Source: Clostridium sp. K13
GTDB taxonomy: Bacteria > Bacillota > Clostridia > Clostridiales > Clostridiaceae
DNA length: 64,000 nucleotides
Assembly (NCBI RefSeq): GCF_019734195.1
Contig: NZ_JAASHM010000004.1
Coordinates: 62,001 to 126,000 of the forward strand
Direction: 5' to 3'
How positions within the stretch are numbered: position 1 is the first letter of the stretch; the number at the start of each line of letters is the position of its first letter. This document shows positions 6,230 through 15,699 of this stretch, piece after piece. The notes under the pieces were generated by a model. That model did no database searches. It worked only from the letters and a program-made list of their open reading frames with translations, and had not been told where the DNA came from. The translations under genes were made by a program, and so were the position numbers.

Positions 6230-8551
6230 TTATTCGATATACCCATAAGGCATGTTAGAAAGAATTTTTCTTATTTCTGATAATGATAATGGACATGAGA
6301 AATAATATCCTTGGAAGTAATCACATCCAACATCGCTTAATACATTAAACTGACCTTGAGTCTCAACTCCCTCAATAACTGTTTCCATTTCAAGTAAATG
6401 GGCAATATTCTTTATATTATTAACAATCTTGAAATCAACATATGATCCATTATGTATAAATATTCTATCAATCTTAAGAATATCAAGTTTAAATTTCTTT
6501 AAATAGCTAAAAGATGCATAACCTGTACCAAAATCATCTAAGGCAATTTTAATACCCTTTTTATTTAATAAAAGCAAGTTATCATGAATAATTATATTCT
6601 CATCTAAAACTACTGATTCAGTTATTTCAAAACATAAACTTTCCCAACTTACATTATATGTATTAAGTATTTTTTCAACTTTATCTACAAATTCAACTTC
6701 CATAAGTTGAATTGGAGAAACATTTATACTAATTTGAAACTTATCTCGGCTATTAAATAAATCATTAAAGCTTCTACAAACTTCTTCGATAATCCAATAT
6801 CCAATTTTAACTATCTCTCCAGTTTCCTCTGTGTATTCAATAAAATCACTTGGTGCTACAAACCCTAATTCTTTGTTATTCCATCTAATCAATGCTTCTA
6901 GCTTCTTTATAGATTTATTTTTATCTACTATAGGCTGATAAAATAAAGTAAACTCATTATTATCAATTGCCATTTTTAATGCTTCTTTAATCTTTTCACT
7001 TTGAAGTATATCGTTATAAATAACATCATTGAAGAATAGTAGCTCTTTACTATTACTTTTCTTATTTGAATACATCATAAAATCACTTTTATTTATCAGA
7101 TCATTAAAATTATTTGCATCCTTAGGATATACAGAAACTCCTGCAGCAAAATCAATAAATAACTTCTTTCCGTTATTAAATACTATTGGTTCCTTAAATG
7201 CTTCTAATATTACTTCTTTATAAAATACTTCTAACTCATTATTATCTTTATAATCACTATATATAACTATAAATTCATCTCCAGAATACCTTGTTATTAG
7301 TCCTTTGTAATTTAAACATTCTTGAATTCTTTTACTAAAATTAACTAATACTTCATCACCAGCACTATGACCAAAAACATCATTAATATATTTAAATTTA
7401 TTTAAATCAATAAATATTAATGCAAACTCATTATTGCATTGTATTAAATCATTGCATAGCTTAGATAGTAATTTTCTATTAGGTAACTTTGTTAATTCAT
7501 CATAATAAATAAGTGACCTTAACTTTTTATCAAAAGAATTTCCTAATGAATTTGAAACAAGTTCTAGCTGTTCAAACTCATCCATTTTATCAAAGTATAA
7601 CTCTTTACTTTCTAAGTTTCTAAATAATATTTTTAATTTATTCAGTGATTCTAATATAGGATTAAATGTTGCTTTTATTAATAAAATCAAAATTATTACA
7701 TATATAATCCCTAAAACTGAAAAAATTACAATACTAAATCTATTAATAGTTCTCGTTTCCTTATTATAAATTATTGATTTTTTATCATACCTTAAAAATA
7801 TTGGCAGTTTATCACCAAATTCACTTTCTAATTTTATTATATAATCATCACTGTCATTTCTAATACTATTAACAATTCCATCTTTACAAAGATATTCATT
7901 CTCTTTGATCTTTATATATGTATCTAACTGCCCCATATAAAATCCTAAATTTATTTCTTTAATTAAATCTTCAATAAAAACTTCTAAAATAGCTGCTCCT
8001 AAAAGCTCATTATTTTTATCTGAATAAATAGGCTTAAGTATTAAAACAGCATATCTTCCTGTATCAATATGTTTATTAATATTACTAATTAATATATCCT
8101 TCTCTTTTTCGAACTCAAATCCCTTTAATGACTCATTGGAAAGCAAATCGTAATTCGGAATAATTTCGCCTTCATAAATTAAATATTTTCCTTGAATACT
8201 AGCAATACTAGCTGAATTTATAAATATAAACTCTTTAAAATACTTTTCAAATTCTGTCATTTCTTTAAAACTATCTTTTATCCTTGTTTCATCTAGTTCT
8301 TCTATACTTCTATTGTCATCTAATATGTTTATAATCTTTTTATCTTCTGCTAAAGTATCGGCTAAGTCTTTTAATAGTTCAAATTTATTATTTAGTATTT
8401 TTTCAGTTTCTTCATAATGAGTACTATAAGTAAATTCTACACTCTTTTGTAATCCAAATTCCATAAGTACACTATTTGTTATTATTAAAAGACCCATAAA
8501 TGTAATTCCTATAATGGCAAGCTTTAAATTTATTTTTTTAGTAAAAATCAC
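6230..8551 (-). CDS. Membrane GGDEF-EAL protein (c-di-GMP turnover)
   Basis: A 773-residue protein with a first transmembrane segment at about 10-30, an extracytoplasmic sensor region of about 240 residues (Cache-like in layout), a second transmembrane segment at about 270-292, a GGDEF domain (about 345-500) and an EAL domain (about 520-765). The GGDEF signature reads RYSGDEF, with Ser for the first Gly, a change tolerated in some active cyclases; no RxxD inhibitory site is seen just before it. The EAL domain is complete: LEALIRW, INVSPIQL, FEITESV, LDDFGTGYASF, ILKIDRIFI, IEGVETQGQ, FQGYYFSCPL. Net activity could be phosphodiesterase, cyclase or switchable. Start is GTG 8551 with RBS GAGGTGA. 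It is monocistronic and convergent with the small genes. Confidence 0.88.
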   Translation of the reverse strand: MIFTKKINLKLAIIGITFMGLLIITNSVLMEFGLQKSVEFTYSTHYEETEKILNNKFELLKDLADTLAEDKKIINILDDNRSIEELDETRIKDSFKEMTEFEKYFKEFIFINSASIASIQGKYLIYEGEIIPNYDLLSNESLKGFEFEKEKDILISNINKHIDTGRYAVLILKPIYSDKNNELLGAAILEVFIEDLIKEINLGFYMGQLDTYIKIKENEYLCKDGIVNSIRNDSDDYIIKLESEFGDKLPIFLRYDKKSIIYNKETRTINRFSIVIFSVLGIIYVIILILLIKATFNPILESLNKLKILFRNLESKELYFDKMDEFEQLELVSNSLGNSFDKKLRSLIYYDELTKLPNRKLLSKLCNDLIQCNNEFALIFIDLNKFKYINDVFGHSAGDEVLVNFSKRIQECLNYKGLITRYSGDEFIVIYSDYKDNNELEVFYKEVILEAFKEPIVFNNGKKLFIDFAAGVSVYPKDANNFNDLINKSDFMMYSNKKSNSKELLFFNDVIYNDILQSEKIKEALKMAIDNNEFTLFYQPIVDKNKSIKKLEALIRWNNKELGFVAPSDFIEYTEETGEIVKIGYWIIEEVCRSFNDLFNSRDKFQISINVSPIQLMEVEFVDKVEKILNTYNVSWESLCFEITESVVLDENIIIHDNLLLLNKKGIKIALDDFGTGYASFSYLKKFKLDILKIDRIFIHNGSYVDFKIVNNIKNIAHLLEMETVIEGVETQGQFNVLSDVGCDYFQGYYFSCPLSLSEIRKILSNMPYGYIE

Positions 8552-8669
8552 TTTGTCACCTCAGAATCTTTATTTTGTTACTCAAACAATATATTACCAT
8601 ATTAGCCTTACTTTTGCTACAAAATACCTATTATAAAAATATGCACTTAAACAGCACATCAGGGTATTC

Positions 8670-8698
8670 TTGTAAAATTTTTACTACAATGTTAAAAT
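8670..8698 (+). promoter_or_regulatory. Promoter of the first ABC exporter gene
   Basis: TTGTAA (8670-8675), 17-bp spacer, TAAAAT (8693-8698), 40 bp before the ABC transporter start. Confidence 0.6.
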
Positions 8699-8737
8699 AG
8701 AAACATCTGCCAAAACAGGAATTAGAAAGGGGTTACT

Positions 8738-10516
8738 ATGGAAAGCTTAAAAAAACTTAAACCATCAAAAGACTTATGGATAAAGATAAAATGGATGGCA
8801 TCATATGCAAAACCTGCAATTCCATTCTTAATATTTTCAATAGTTGTAAATGTTATATTTGCACTTATAGGTATTTATAATGTTACAGTTTCAAAATCTT
8901 TAATAGATTCTGCAATTAGCGGTGACTCTGATTCAACTATCCGCTGGTTAATAACAATGCTTGCAATTACTTTGATTAGCATGTTATCAACTCCAGTAAC
9001 ATCCTTTATGAGTACACATTCATCAACAAAATTGACTCAAAATATTCAAAGAAAAATCTATCAACATATACAATGTAGTGACTGGCTAGAGCAAAGTAAA
9101 TTCCACTCTGTAAGCCTATTAACAAGAGTAACATCAGATGTTAGCAATATAAGTTCTGCTATTCTTGGTACAATCCCAAGTCTTGTTTCATTATCAGTTA
9201 CTCTTATTGGTTCTTTTTATACACTTATAAACTGGGCACCTTCAATTGCATTTGTTGCAGTATTTATTGGTCCTTTCCTAATTATAGTTGGAAGATATTT
9301 TAGTAGTAAGCTTAAAACTTTATATAAGGAAGCCCAAGAAGAAGATGTTAAATATAGATCTTTCATGCAAGAATCTATTCAAAATATAATGATAGTTAAA
9401 ACCTTCTGTATGGAAAAAATAAATATGCATAGACTTGTTGAAATTCAAGATAATAAATATAGAATTGCTATGAGAAATACTAAGCTTTCTGTAATGACTT
9501 CAATGTCGATGAGCTTCTGCTCTTCTCTTGCATATTTCACAATATTTACTTGGGGAGTTTTAAATATAGCTAAGGGGTTATCCACTTATGGTACCTTTAC
9601 AGGAATGCTTCAATTATATAATAAGGTACAAGCTCCATTTTCTTCATTAGCAAGTATGATTCCTGGACTTATATCAACTATAGCTGCTGCTGAAAGACTT
9701 ATGGAAATAGAAGCTATTCCAGTTGAAAAAATGGCTGATGAAAAGGAACTTGATAATATTACAAACCTAGAGGTTGCTTTAGATACTATTAGTAGTAAAG
9801 TATCTTCTGAATTCAATAAGCCTAATATAGTTTTTGATAATGTATGTTTTGCTTATAAAACTGATAATAATATTTTAAAGAATATAAACTTAACTATAGA
9901 GTCTGGTGAAACATTAGCCTTTGTTGGTCCTTCTGGTGAAGGTAAAACAACTATGATTAGACTTATTTTATCATTGATTAATCCAACACAAGGTAATGTA
10001 CTTCTTAGTGAAGATAATCTAGTAAAAAATATCAATAGAAACTATAGAGAACTTATCTCTTATGTTCCTCAAGGTAATACTTTATTCTCTGGAACTATTA
10101 GAGATAACCTTAAATATGGAAAACCTAATGCTAGTGATGATGAAATTTTTACAGCTTTAAAAAGTGCTTGTGCATTTGATTTTATTAATGACCTTGAAGA
10201 TGGTCTTGATACTATGATTGGTGAAAAAGGTCTTGGTATTTCAGAGGGACAAGCTCAAAGAATTGCCATTGCTAGATCTTTCTTAAGAGAGAGACCAATA
10301 TTAATTCTTGATGAAGCAACATCTGCTTTAGATCCTGAAACTGAAGTTGCTGTACTTAAAGCAGTTAGAAGCTTACCTACTAAGCCAACTTGTATAATAA
10401 TAACTCATAGACCTTCTGCTCTTAATATTTGTAATAGAATTATGAAGTTAGAGAAGGGTCATCTTAGAGAAGTTAGTAAAGAAAGTATATTGGAAGTTGC
10501 TAGTGAATTAGTTTAA
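8738..10516 (+). CDS. ABC exporter (fused membrane and ATPase domains), RiPP-associated
   Basis: A 592-residue half-transporter expected to act as a homodimer, or as a heterodimer with the paralogue at 11313. Six transmembrane helices span about 25-310; the ATPase domain covers about 355-585. Visible motifs: Walker A GPSGEGKTT, Q-loop SYVPQGNTLFSG, signature ISEGQAQRIAIA (Glu replacing the second Gly of the usual SGGQ), Walker B ILILDEATSALD, switch His in IIITHRPSAL. There is no N-terminal C39 peptidase, so it would not cleave leaders; this fits the separate B2 peptidase at 16015. ABC exporters of this kind export mature lasso-type peptides and often confer self-immunity. RBS AAAGGGG precedes the ATG. 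Confidence 0.88.
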   Translation: MESLKKLKPSKDLWIKIKWMASYAKPAIPFLIFSIVVNVIFALIGIYNVTVSKSLIDSAISGDSDSTIRWLITMLAITLISMLSTPVTSFMSTHSSTKLTQNIQRKIYQHIQCSDWLEQSKFHSVSLLTRVTSDVSNISSAILGTIPSLVSLSVTLIGSFYTLINWAPSIAFVAVFIGPFLIIVGRYFSSKLKTLYKEAQEEDVKYRSFMQESIQNIMIVKTFCMEKINMHRLVEIQDNKYRIAMRNTKLSVMTSMSMSFCSSLAYFTIFTWGVLNIAKGLSTYGTFTGMLQLYNKVQAPFSSLASMIPGLISTIAAAERLMEIEAIPVEKMADEKELDNITNLEVALDTISSKVSSEFNKPNIVFDNVCFAYKTDNNILKNINLTIESGETLAFVGPSGEGKTTMIRLILSLINPTQGNVLLSEDNLVKNINRNYRELISYVPQGNTLFSGTIRDNLKYGKPNASDDEIFTALKSACAFDFINDLEDGLDTMIGEKGLGISEGQAQRIAIARSFLRERPILILDEATSALDPETEVAVLKAVRSLPTKPTCIIITHRPSALNICNRIMKLEKGHLREVSKESILEVASELV

Positions 10517-10526
10517 TAAACAAATA

Positions 10527-10566
10527 AAATCCACAGATACAAAATTATATTAGTATCCGTGGATTT
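10527..10566 (+). terminator. Terminator after the first ABC exporter
   Basis: Stem of about 14 bp with one mismatch (AATCCACAGATAC with GTATCCGTGGATT), followed by T-rich sequence, just after the stop codon. Confidence 0.7.
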
Positions 10567-10697
10567 TTAAATTTTTACATATAATATCAGCATATATTTA
10601 TTATATATTTTTATTACAATTTACGTAAATCGTTCTTTAGTATTATATTTTTTTATAATTATTACTACTTTAGTCTAAATACTGCTACTATTAAATA

Positions 10698-10743
10698 AAA
10701 CTATATCACTATATAAATTAAATTTATGTAGCTATATAGTTTT
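10698..10743 (-). terminator. Imperfect hairpin after precursor P1
   Basis: A long imperfect inverted repeat (AAACTATATCACTATATAAA with its near-complement ending ATATAGTTT) directly downstream of P1. Probably its terminator. The rest of 10567-10762 has nothing recognisable. Confidence 0.5.
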
Positions 10744-10762
10744 CATAACTTTTTATTATTTT

Positions 10763-11011
10763 TTAAGATTCTGGTACCACAGTATTACCTGCATTTTCTC
10801 CAGAGTGATCCTTAGGATGCCACCTTCCATGTACCTTACACCATACCCAGTCTGGATGATTAGCAGGCTTATTATTAGGATCAGCATATTCCTCATTTCC
10901 AAGTCCGAATATTTCTGCACCAGCCCAATTACATATTTCAATATAATCTGACTCAGTGCTAGTCTTATCAACGCCTAACTTAAATATAGTTGGATTATTC
11001 CACTTTTTCAT
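10763..11011 (-). CDS. RiPP precursor P1 (lasso-type leader, acidic/Trp-His core)
   Basis: An 82-residue peptide. The N-terminus MKKWNNPTIFKLGVDKT matches the leader pattern of paeninodin-type lasso precursors (aromatic-x2-P, hydrophobic positions, then T at the usual -2 site). The remaining about 65 residues contain WAGAEIFGLGNEEY, HPDWVWCKVHGRWHPK and end TVVPES. This is much longer than a lasso core (15-25 residues) and has no clear position-7 to -9 acidic acceptor after a small first residue. C-terminal Ser is the target of HprK-like kinases in paeninodin-type pathways. Start is ATG 11011, preceded by GAGAGGT; the TTG two codons earlier is too close to it. It sits alone between the two ABC exporters, on the opposite strand. 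Confidence 0.75.
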   Translation of the reverse strand: MKKWNNPTIFKLGVDKTSTESDYIEICNWAGAEIFGLGNEEYADPNNKPANHPDWVWCKVHGRWHPKDHSGENAGNTVVPES

Positions 11012-11040
11012 ACACAAATACCTCTCTTTCTTTATAATAG

Positions 11041-11312
11041 TAATTTATCATTAATAATAAATTAAACTAACTAATATATAATCACCTAATTTACACTTTA
11101 ATGGTAATTATTATATGTATATTAATTTTAACAATTAATTCTAAATGATTAAATTATACTAATTAATCATTTTTCAATAATACTTAAGAGTTATGTATTA
11201 ATACTCATATAAACTATTCCTTCATTCCCTATTTGCATTATTTAATTGTTTTTTTAAATAATGGTATAATATTGTAATAATTAAATCATTTTTACAAAAG
11301 GAGAAATATTTA
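11041..11312. other. Divergent spacer between P1 and the second ABC exporter
   Basis: About 270 bp, very AT-rich. A TATAAT at 11265-11270 is a likely -10 for the downstream ABC gene, with no good -35. No other element recognised. Confidence 0.4.
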
Positions 11313-13040
11313 ATGGATACTATAAAAAAACTAAAATGGATTTTATCAAACGCTAAGTCGATACTTCCATTTTTAATATTAATAACAATTATAAAATCAA
11401 CACTTTCTTTAGTTGGTGTTTATAGTGCTTTAGTTTCTAAATCACTTATAGATGCTGCTATATCTCAAGAAATTAATATAGTTATACATTGGCTTACAAT
11501 TATGATTGCAATAACATTTAGTCAAATATTAATTAAACCCATAACATCTTTTTTATCAACATATTCTTCATCAAAACTTAGACAAACTATACAAGAAAGA
11601 ATGTATATTCATATAAATAAAAGTGAATGGTCTACTGTATCTAAGCATCATAGTATAAGCTTATTGACACGAATTACTTCTGATACATCTACAATTACTT
11701 CTACAATAGTAAGTACAATTCCAGGAATTATTTCCTTAGGTGTTACTTTAACAGCTTCATTTTTTACATTATTTAAATTATCACCTTATATAACTTTAGT
11801 AGCATTTTTAATAGGACCATTTTTATTTATAATAAGTAGATTTTTTAATAAGAAGCTTAAAGTTATATATAAAGAAATGGAAGAGGAAAAGGTTAAATAT
11901 AAAACCTTTATTCAAGAAAGTATAAATAATCTATTAATAGTTAAAACATTTTGCCTAGAAAATGAAAATATTGAAACTGTGAAAAAAATTCAAAAAAATA
12001 GAATGAAGCTTTCTTTAAAAAGGACATTTATAAAATCTGCTTCTAGAGTACTTATGAAAATATCCTCTTCTGCAACATACTTAGCAATATTCTCATGGGG
12101 TACATTAAATATTGCTAAAGGATTAAGTAGCTATGGTACATTAACTGCTATGTTGCAATTATATAATAATGTAAAAGCTCCATTTGCAAGCTTTGCTGGA
12201 ACTGTTCCTGAATTTATATCAACTATAGCAGCTGCAGAAAGACTTATGGAAATTGAAGAAATGACCTTAGAACCTACTAATTTAAAAATTTCAAATAAAA
12301 ATATAGTAGATAATAATATTTACTCTTTAAATCCACCTAAAATTGAATTTAAAAACATAAACTTTAGCTATAAAGAAAATAGGACAATATTAAAAGATAT
12401 TAATTTAACTATTAATCCTGGTGAAATAATAGGCTTAGTTGGGGAATCTGGTGGTGGAAAAACCACTTTAATAAGATTACTTTTAAACCTTATTCATAGC
12501 CAGCATGGTGATATAACTTTACAATACAATGATGAAACTCCAATAAAAATTACAAAGGAACATAGAGACTTAATTTCTTATGTGCCTCAAGGTAATACTC
12601 TATTTTCTGGTACTATTAAAAACAATTTACTTCTTGCAAATAAAAATGCTACTGATTCTGAACTAGATAATGCCATACGACAAGCTTGTGCTTATGATTT
12701 TATTCAAGAACTTGATGATAAATTAGATACTGTATTAGGTGAAAATGGTATGGGAATTTCAGGCGGACAAGCTCAACGTTTATCTATAGCAAGAGCATTT
12801 TTAAGAAAAAGACCTATTCTTATATTAGATGAAGCTACGTCTTCATTAGATATGGAAACTGAATATAAAGTAATAAAATCAATAAGTTCACTAGAACATA
12901 AACCAACTTGTATAATAATAACTCATAGACCTTCAGCTTTAGAAATTTGTAATAAAGTTTATAGACTTGAAAACGGAAATTTAAATCTTATTGAAAATAA
13001 TAGGTTATTTAATGAAATTGCAAGTGATATAAAAATATAA
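11313..13040 (+). CDS. ABC exporter, paralogue of the 8738 exporter
   Basis: A 575-residue half-transporter closely related throughout to the one at 8738 (shared blocks such as AMLQLYNNVKAPF, ISTIAAAERLMEIE, SYVPQGNTLFSGTI, CIIITHRPSALEICN). Transmembrane domain about 15-305, ATPase domain about 345-565. All ATPase motifs are canonical: GESGGGKTT, ISGGQAQRLSIA, ILILDEATSSLD, switch His. Because the first paralogue has an altered signature (ISEGQ) and this one is normal, the pair could form a heterodimer with one degenerate site, as in several peptide exporters; separate homodimers are equally possible. RBS AAAGGAGA. Likely exports one or more of the neighbouring modified peptides. Confidence 0.88.
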   Translation: MDTIKKLKWILSNAKSILPFLILITIIKSTLSLVGVYSALVSKSLIDAAISQEINIVIHWLTIMIAITFSQILIKPITSFLSTYSSSKLRQTIQERMYIHINKSEWSTVSKHHSISLLTRITSDTSTITSTIVSTIPGIISLGVTLTASFFTLFKLSPYITLVAFLIGPFLFIISRFFNKKLKVIYKEMEEEKVKYKTFIQESINNLLIVKTFCLENENIETVKKIQKNRMKLSLKRTFIKSASRVLMKISSSATYLAIFSWGTLNIAKGLSSYGTLTAMLQLYNNVKAPFASFAGTVPEFISTIAAAERLMEIEEMTLEPTNLKISNKNIVDNNIYSLNPPKIEFKNINFSYKENRTILKDINLTINPGEIIGLVGESGGGKTTLIRLLLNLIHSQHGDITLQYNDETPIKITKEHRDLISYVPQGNTLFSGTIKNNLLLANKNATDSELDNAIRQACAYDFIQELDDKLDTVLGENGMGISGGQAQRLSIARAFLRKRPILILDEATSSLDMETEYKVIKSISSLEHKPTCIIITHRPSALEICNKVYRLENGNLNLIENNRLFNEIASDIKI

Positions 13041-13042
13041 AT

Positions 13043-13088
13043 AATAAGGTATTATCTAAGTTATTAAAACTATAGATAATACCTTATT
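13043..13088. terminator. Bidirectional terminator between ABC exporter and precursor P2
   Basis: A perfect 16-bp inverted repeat (13043-13058 with 13073-13088) followed by TTTTC, lying between two convergent genes. Confidence 0.8.
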
Positions 13089-13116
13089 TTCAATTTCTGA
13101 TTAGGCTAAAATATAA

Positions 13117-13293
13117 TTAACTTTCCCCATTAAATGGACAATCACTTGAACAAGATGAAGAACCATCATTACTTGAATCACTACTAGCAGAATGTATGCA
13201 TTTTGTATTTGAATGCCCCTCCTTTGTACAAGATTTTGTTTCTTCCACACCTAAATCAAATATTTCTGGCTCTTGCCATTTCTTCATTGTCAT
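13117..13293 (-). CDS. RiPP precursor P2 (Ser/Cys-rich core)
   Basis: A 58-residue peptide. The leader MTMKKWQEPEIFDLGVEETK follows the same W-x2-P ... LGV ... T pattern as P1 and P6. The core is Ser/Cys/His-rich: KSCTKEGHSNTKCIH, then a run of Ser/Asp/Asn, SSSCSSDCPFNGES. It has five Cys and ends in Ser. RBS GGGAGG lies seven bases upstream of the first ATG; the second ATG two codons in is an alternative start giving the MKKW leader. It is the last gene after two HprK-like kinases in the same direction (74 bp from the kinase stop), so these kinases are the best candidates to modify it. Confidence 0.75.
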   Translation of the reverse strand: MTMKKWQEPEIFDLGVEETKSCTKEGHSNTKCIHSASSDSSNDGSSSCSSDCPFNGES

Positions 13294-13366
13294 AGTTATA
13301 CCTCCCTTTATTTATATATTTATAATAAATAATTTAATATAATAATTACTTTATATTAAATTATAA

Positions 13367-14296
13367 TTATCTACATAGTACTTTATTAATTTCATCTATT
13401 TGCTCTTTTAAAGTAAATATTTTTAAAGGCCTTTTTATTCTATATATTGATATATCCTTAGATAAGTTCAACAACATATTAAAATATTTTTCCTTCATAC
13501 CAACCTTATTAAGAATTTCTATTCTATAAATATTTTTTCTAATGATATCTATCTTATCAAAACCACTAATTTCTTCAATTTCAACCTTACTATTATCTGA
13601 TATACATATTTCAAATATAGCTTTTAACTTAACTGGCTTATAACTAAATTTATTGGGAATTCTAATAAAAAACTTATCTCTTTGTCCATAAGCTTTATTA
13701 AATTCATTTAAGTCATAACCAAAGTTATTTATGGCATCCTTACATAACTTTCTTTGTGGATATGCAGGCTCTATAAATATTCCATCCTTATCTAAACTTC
13801 TAATAGCTGCTACATCATCAGTAATCATGTTATATCCAAGATCAACTAAAGCTGATGTCAATGTGGACTTACCGGCACCACTATCCCCTGTTATAATAAC
13901 TCCATTACCATCTATATCAATAGCTCCACCATGAATAGCTAATATTTGTCTTTGAATAAGTAAGCCTCCAAAGATAGTACCTAATAAAAAAACTCTAATA
14001 TCATTAATATCAGACTCATCATAAGGTTCTATTAAAATTTCTCTTCCTTTATATACATAATATTGAGCTACATTATCTATATTGATCCACATTGTATTAT
14101 TTCTATATTTATTTTTTCTTTTCTTAGCTTTATATTCACTTATTTTACCTGGCATTTTTCCAAGCTTTATTGATACATCTATTTCATCTATATCTTTTAT
14201 AGTAGCTTGTACTAACTGAGGAATTTCTATATCCGATATTACATTTAACCCATATACTTTATAAATAAAATTATCTATATTTAATATGTTACTCAT
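13367..14296 (-). CDS. HprK-like Ser kinase, RiPP-modifying (kinase A)
   Basis: A 309-residue cytoplasmic protein. The N-terminal half (about 1-130, starting YKVYGLNVISDIEI) is family-specific and may bind the peptide. The C-terminal half is an HPr-kinase fold: AIHGGAIDI, P-loop GDSGAGKSTL, MITDDVAAI (the paired Asp of HprK), and the closing family motif IKRPLKIFTLKEQI. In paeninodin-type lasso pathways such kinases phosphorylate the C-terminal Ser of the precursor; the five intact neighbours here end in Ser or Ser-Ala. It is 22 bp downstream of kinase B and upstream of P2. RBS GAGAGGT. Confidence 0.8.
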   Translation of the reverse strand: MSNILNIDNFIYKVYGLNVISDIEIPQLVQATIKDIDEIDVSIKLGKMPGKISEYKAKKRKNKYRNNTMWINIDNVAQYYVYKGREILIEPYDESDINDIRVFLLGTIFGGLLIQRQILAIHGGAIDIDGNGVIITGDSGAGKSTLTSALVDLGYNMITDDVAAIRSLDKDGIFIEPAYPQRKLCKDAINNFGYDLNEFNKAYGQRDKFFIRIPNKFSYKPVKLKAIFEICISDNSKVEIEEISGFDKIDIIRKNIYRIEILNKVGMKEKYFNMLLNLSKDISIYRIKRPLKIFTLKEQIDEINKVLCR

Positions 14297-14318
14297 ATTA
14301 ATGACCTCTCATAAGCAA

Positions 14319-15242
14319 TTAATTAACTAGCTCTTCTAAGACTAATTTCATTTGTTCATTTACAGTAAATCCATTCTTAGGTCTTTTAAGCTTTAAAAAC
14401 CTAACATTTTGAGCTAAATTAATACACTGTTTATAATAAGATTTCCTAAACCCTGTATATTTAGTACACCAATACATATATACATTTTTTAGCATTCCCA
14501 TTAATTTACTAGTACCTTCTAATTCCTCTATTTCAACATTCTCTATATCATCACAAGGTTCAATTTCAATAATAGCAGCTAGTTTTATAGGTGTATTTAC
14601 AAAATCATTATTTGCGGGTACTGAATACATCTGATTAGATTCTTTACTTATAATAAAATCATTACAATTAAATCCTAAACCTTCTAAAGTGTTTTTCGCT
14701 AACCTTTGTTGTGGATAACCTGGATTTACTATTGGATATTGATCTTCATCTATTGATAGTACACATAATTCATCAGATAAAAACTTATATGTATCTTTTC
14801 TAAAGGCTGCTGTTAATGTAGATTTTCCAGAACCACTTCTTCCTGTAAATATAACTGCTTTTTCATTAATAATTACTGCACTTCCATGAATAGTTACTAT
14901 ATCTTTTTGTAATAAACATGCAGCCATTGATCTCCATATAAGGAATGCCTTTAAATCATTAAAGATATACCCCTCTTCTGGCTCAACTAATATTGTTTTA
15001 GCATCCTTAATATAATAAGTTCCTACGTTTTTTATATAAAACCATATTTCATTTCCATCATAAAATCTAGCTATATTTTCTTCATCTCTCTGTTTTTTTA
15101 TTTTTTCAGGCATACTTCCTTGTTTAACTACTATATCAACATTATCATCATTAACATAATCATTAACTATAAATTCACTTATCTCAATTTCAGATTTTAT
15201 TATTTTTCCATAAGATTTATAATAATAAACTTTTTCTTCCAT
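14319..15242 (-). CDS. HprK-like Ser kinase, RiPP-modifying (kinase B, D-E variant)
   Basis: A 307-residue paralogue of kinase A: KSYGKIIKSEIEISEF at the N-terminus, TIHGSAVIINEKAVIFTG, P-loop GRSGSGKSTLT, and LKRPKNGFTVNEQM at the C-terminus. The conserved Asp-Asp pair reads F-L-S-D-E, so the second Asp has become Glu; this may alter metal binding or specificity. It also lacks the CSCLGFIMLQR block typical of kinases D and G, having SMAACLLQKD instead. RBS AGGAGAAG. It is 17 bp downstream of the PqqD-like gene and 22 bp upstream of kinase A, forming a tight operon. Confidence 0.78.
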   Translation of the reverse strand: MEEKVYYYKSYGKIIKSEIEISEFIVNDYVNDDNVDIVVKQGSMPEKIKKQRDEENIARFYDGNEIWFYIKNVGTYYIKDAKTILVEPEEGYIFNDLKAFLIWRSMAACLLQKDIVTIHGSAVIINEKAVIFTGRSGSGKSTLTAAFRKDTYKFLSDELCVLSIDEDQYPIVNPGYPQQRLAKNTLEGLGFNCNDFIISKESNQMYSVPANNDFVNTPIKLAAIIEIEPCDDIENVEIEELEGTSKLMGMLKNVYMYWCTKYTGFRKSYYKQCINLAQNVRFLKLKRPKNGFTVNEQMKLVLEELVN

Positions 15243-15259
15243 GTTCTTCTCCTAATACA

Positions 15260-15538
15260 TTAAGCTATATTTAATAAATCTATTTCATATAACTTATTTA
15301 AAAATCTTAATACTGAAGCAGTACATTTTTCCTCATCTATATCATATTCTTTAAGTAATATACTTACTATTTCTGAAGGAATATTTGTTTCATCTAAAGC
15401 ATCCCAAATTCTACTACCTATGCTATTAAGAGCAAAATACTCTCCCTTTTCTAAATTCATAATTGCTTTATCTCCATTAATTTCACTTACATCAACATTA
15501 TCATTTTTTAATACTTTAGTATTTAATTTAATATTCAT
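15260..15538 (-). CDS. PqqD-like RiPP recognition protein (copy 2)
   Basis: A 92-residue PqqD-family protein (RiPP recognition element). It carries the family's central block AIMNLEKGEYFALNSIGSRI followed by WDAL, and a helical C-terminus. PqqD/B1 proteins bind the precursor leader, here probably the W-x2-P motif, and deliver it to the B2 peptidase or other enzymes. It leads the kinase B, kinase A, P2 group and follows a strong hairpin after the broken precursor P3. It is a paralogue of 16445, so leader recognition may be divided between two subsets of precursors. Confidence 0.82.
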   Translation of the reverse strand: MNIKLNTKVLKNDNVDVSEINGDKAIMNLEKGEYFALNSIGSRIWDALDETNIPSEIVSILLKEYDIDEEKCTASVLRFLNKLYEIDLLNIA

Positions 15539-15630
15539 ATCTTAAATAATCTCCCATATAAAATCCTATTCTAACTATTTACTCATTAACTTTATATATA
15601 ATTAAATTGTTATATAAAATATATTATTAA

Positions 15631-15676
15631 AATAACTACTACCTTTATAAATCAATTTATAAAGGTAGTAGTTATT
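15631..15676 (-). terminator. Strong hairpin between precursor P3 and the PqqD-like gene
   Basis: A perfect 22-bp inverted repeat with a 2-nt loop. In minus-strand reading it comes right after the P3 stop and before pqqD copy 2, so it may act as a terminator/attenuator that keeps precursor transcript high relative to enzyme genes. The flanking U-tract is weak, so partial read-through or an mRNA-stabilising role is possible. Confidence 0.65.
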
Positions 15677-15699
15677 AATACTTAATAAAAAATATATTA

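Noticed and set aside
10756..10971. 71-codon minus-strand frame overlapping precursor P1
   Set aside because: It is a different frame of the same DNA; the P1 frame has the shared leader and a proper RBS.
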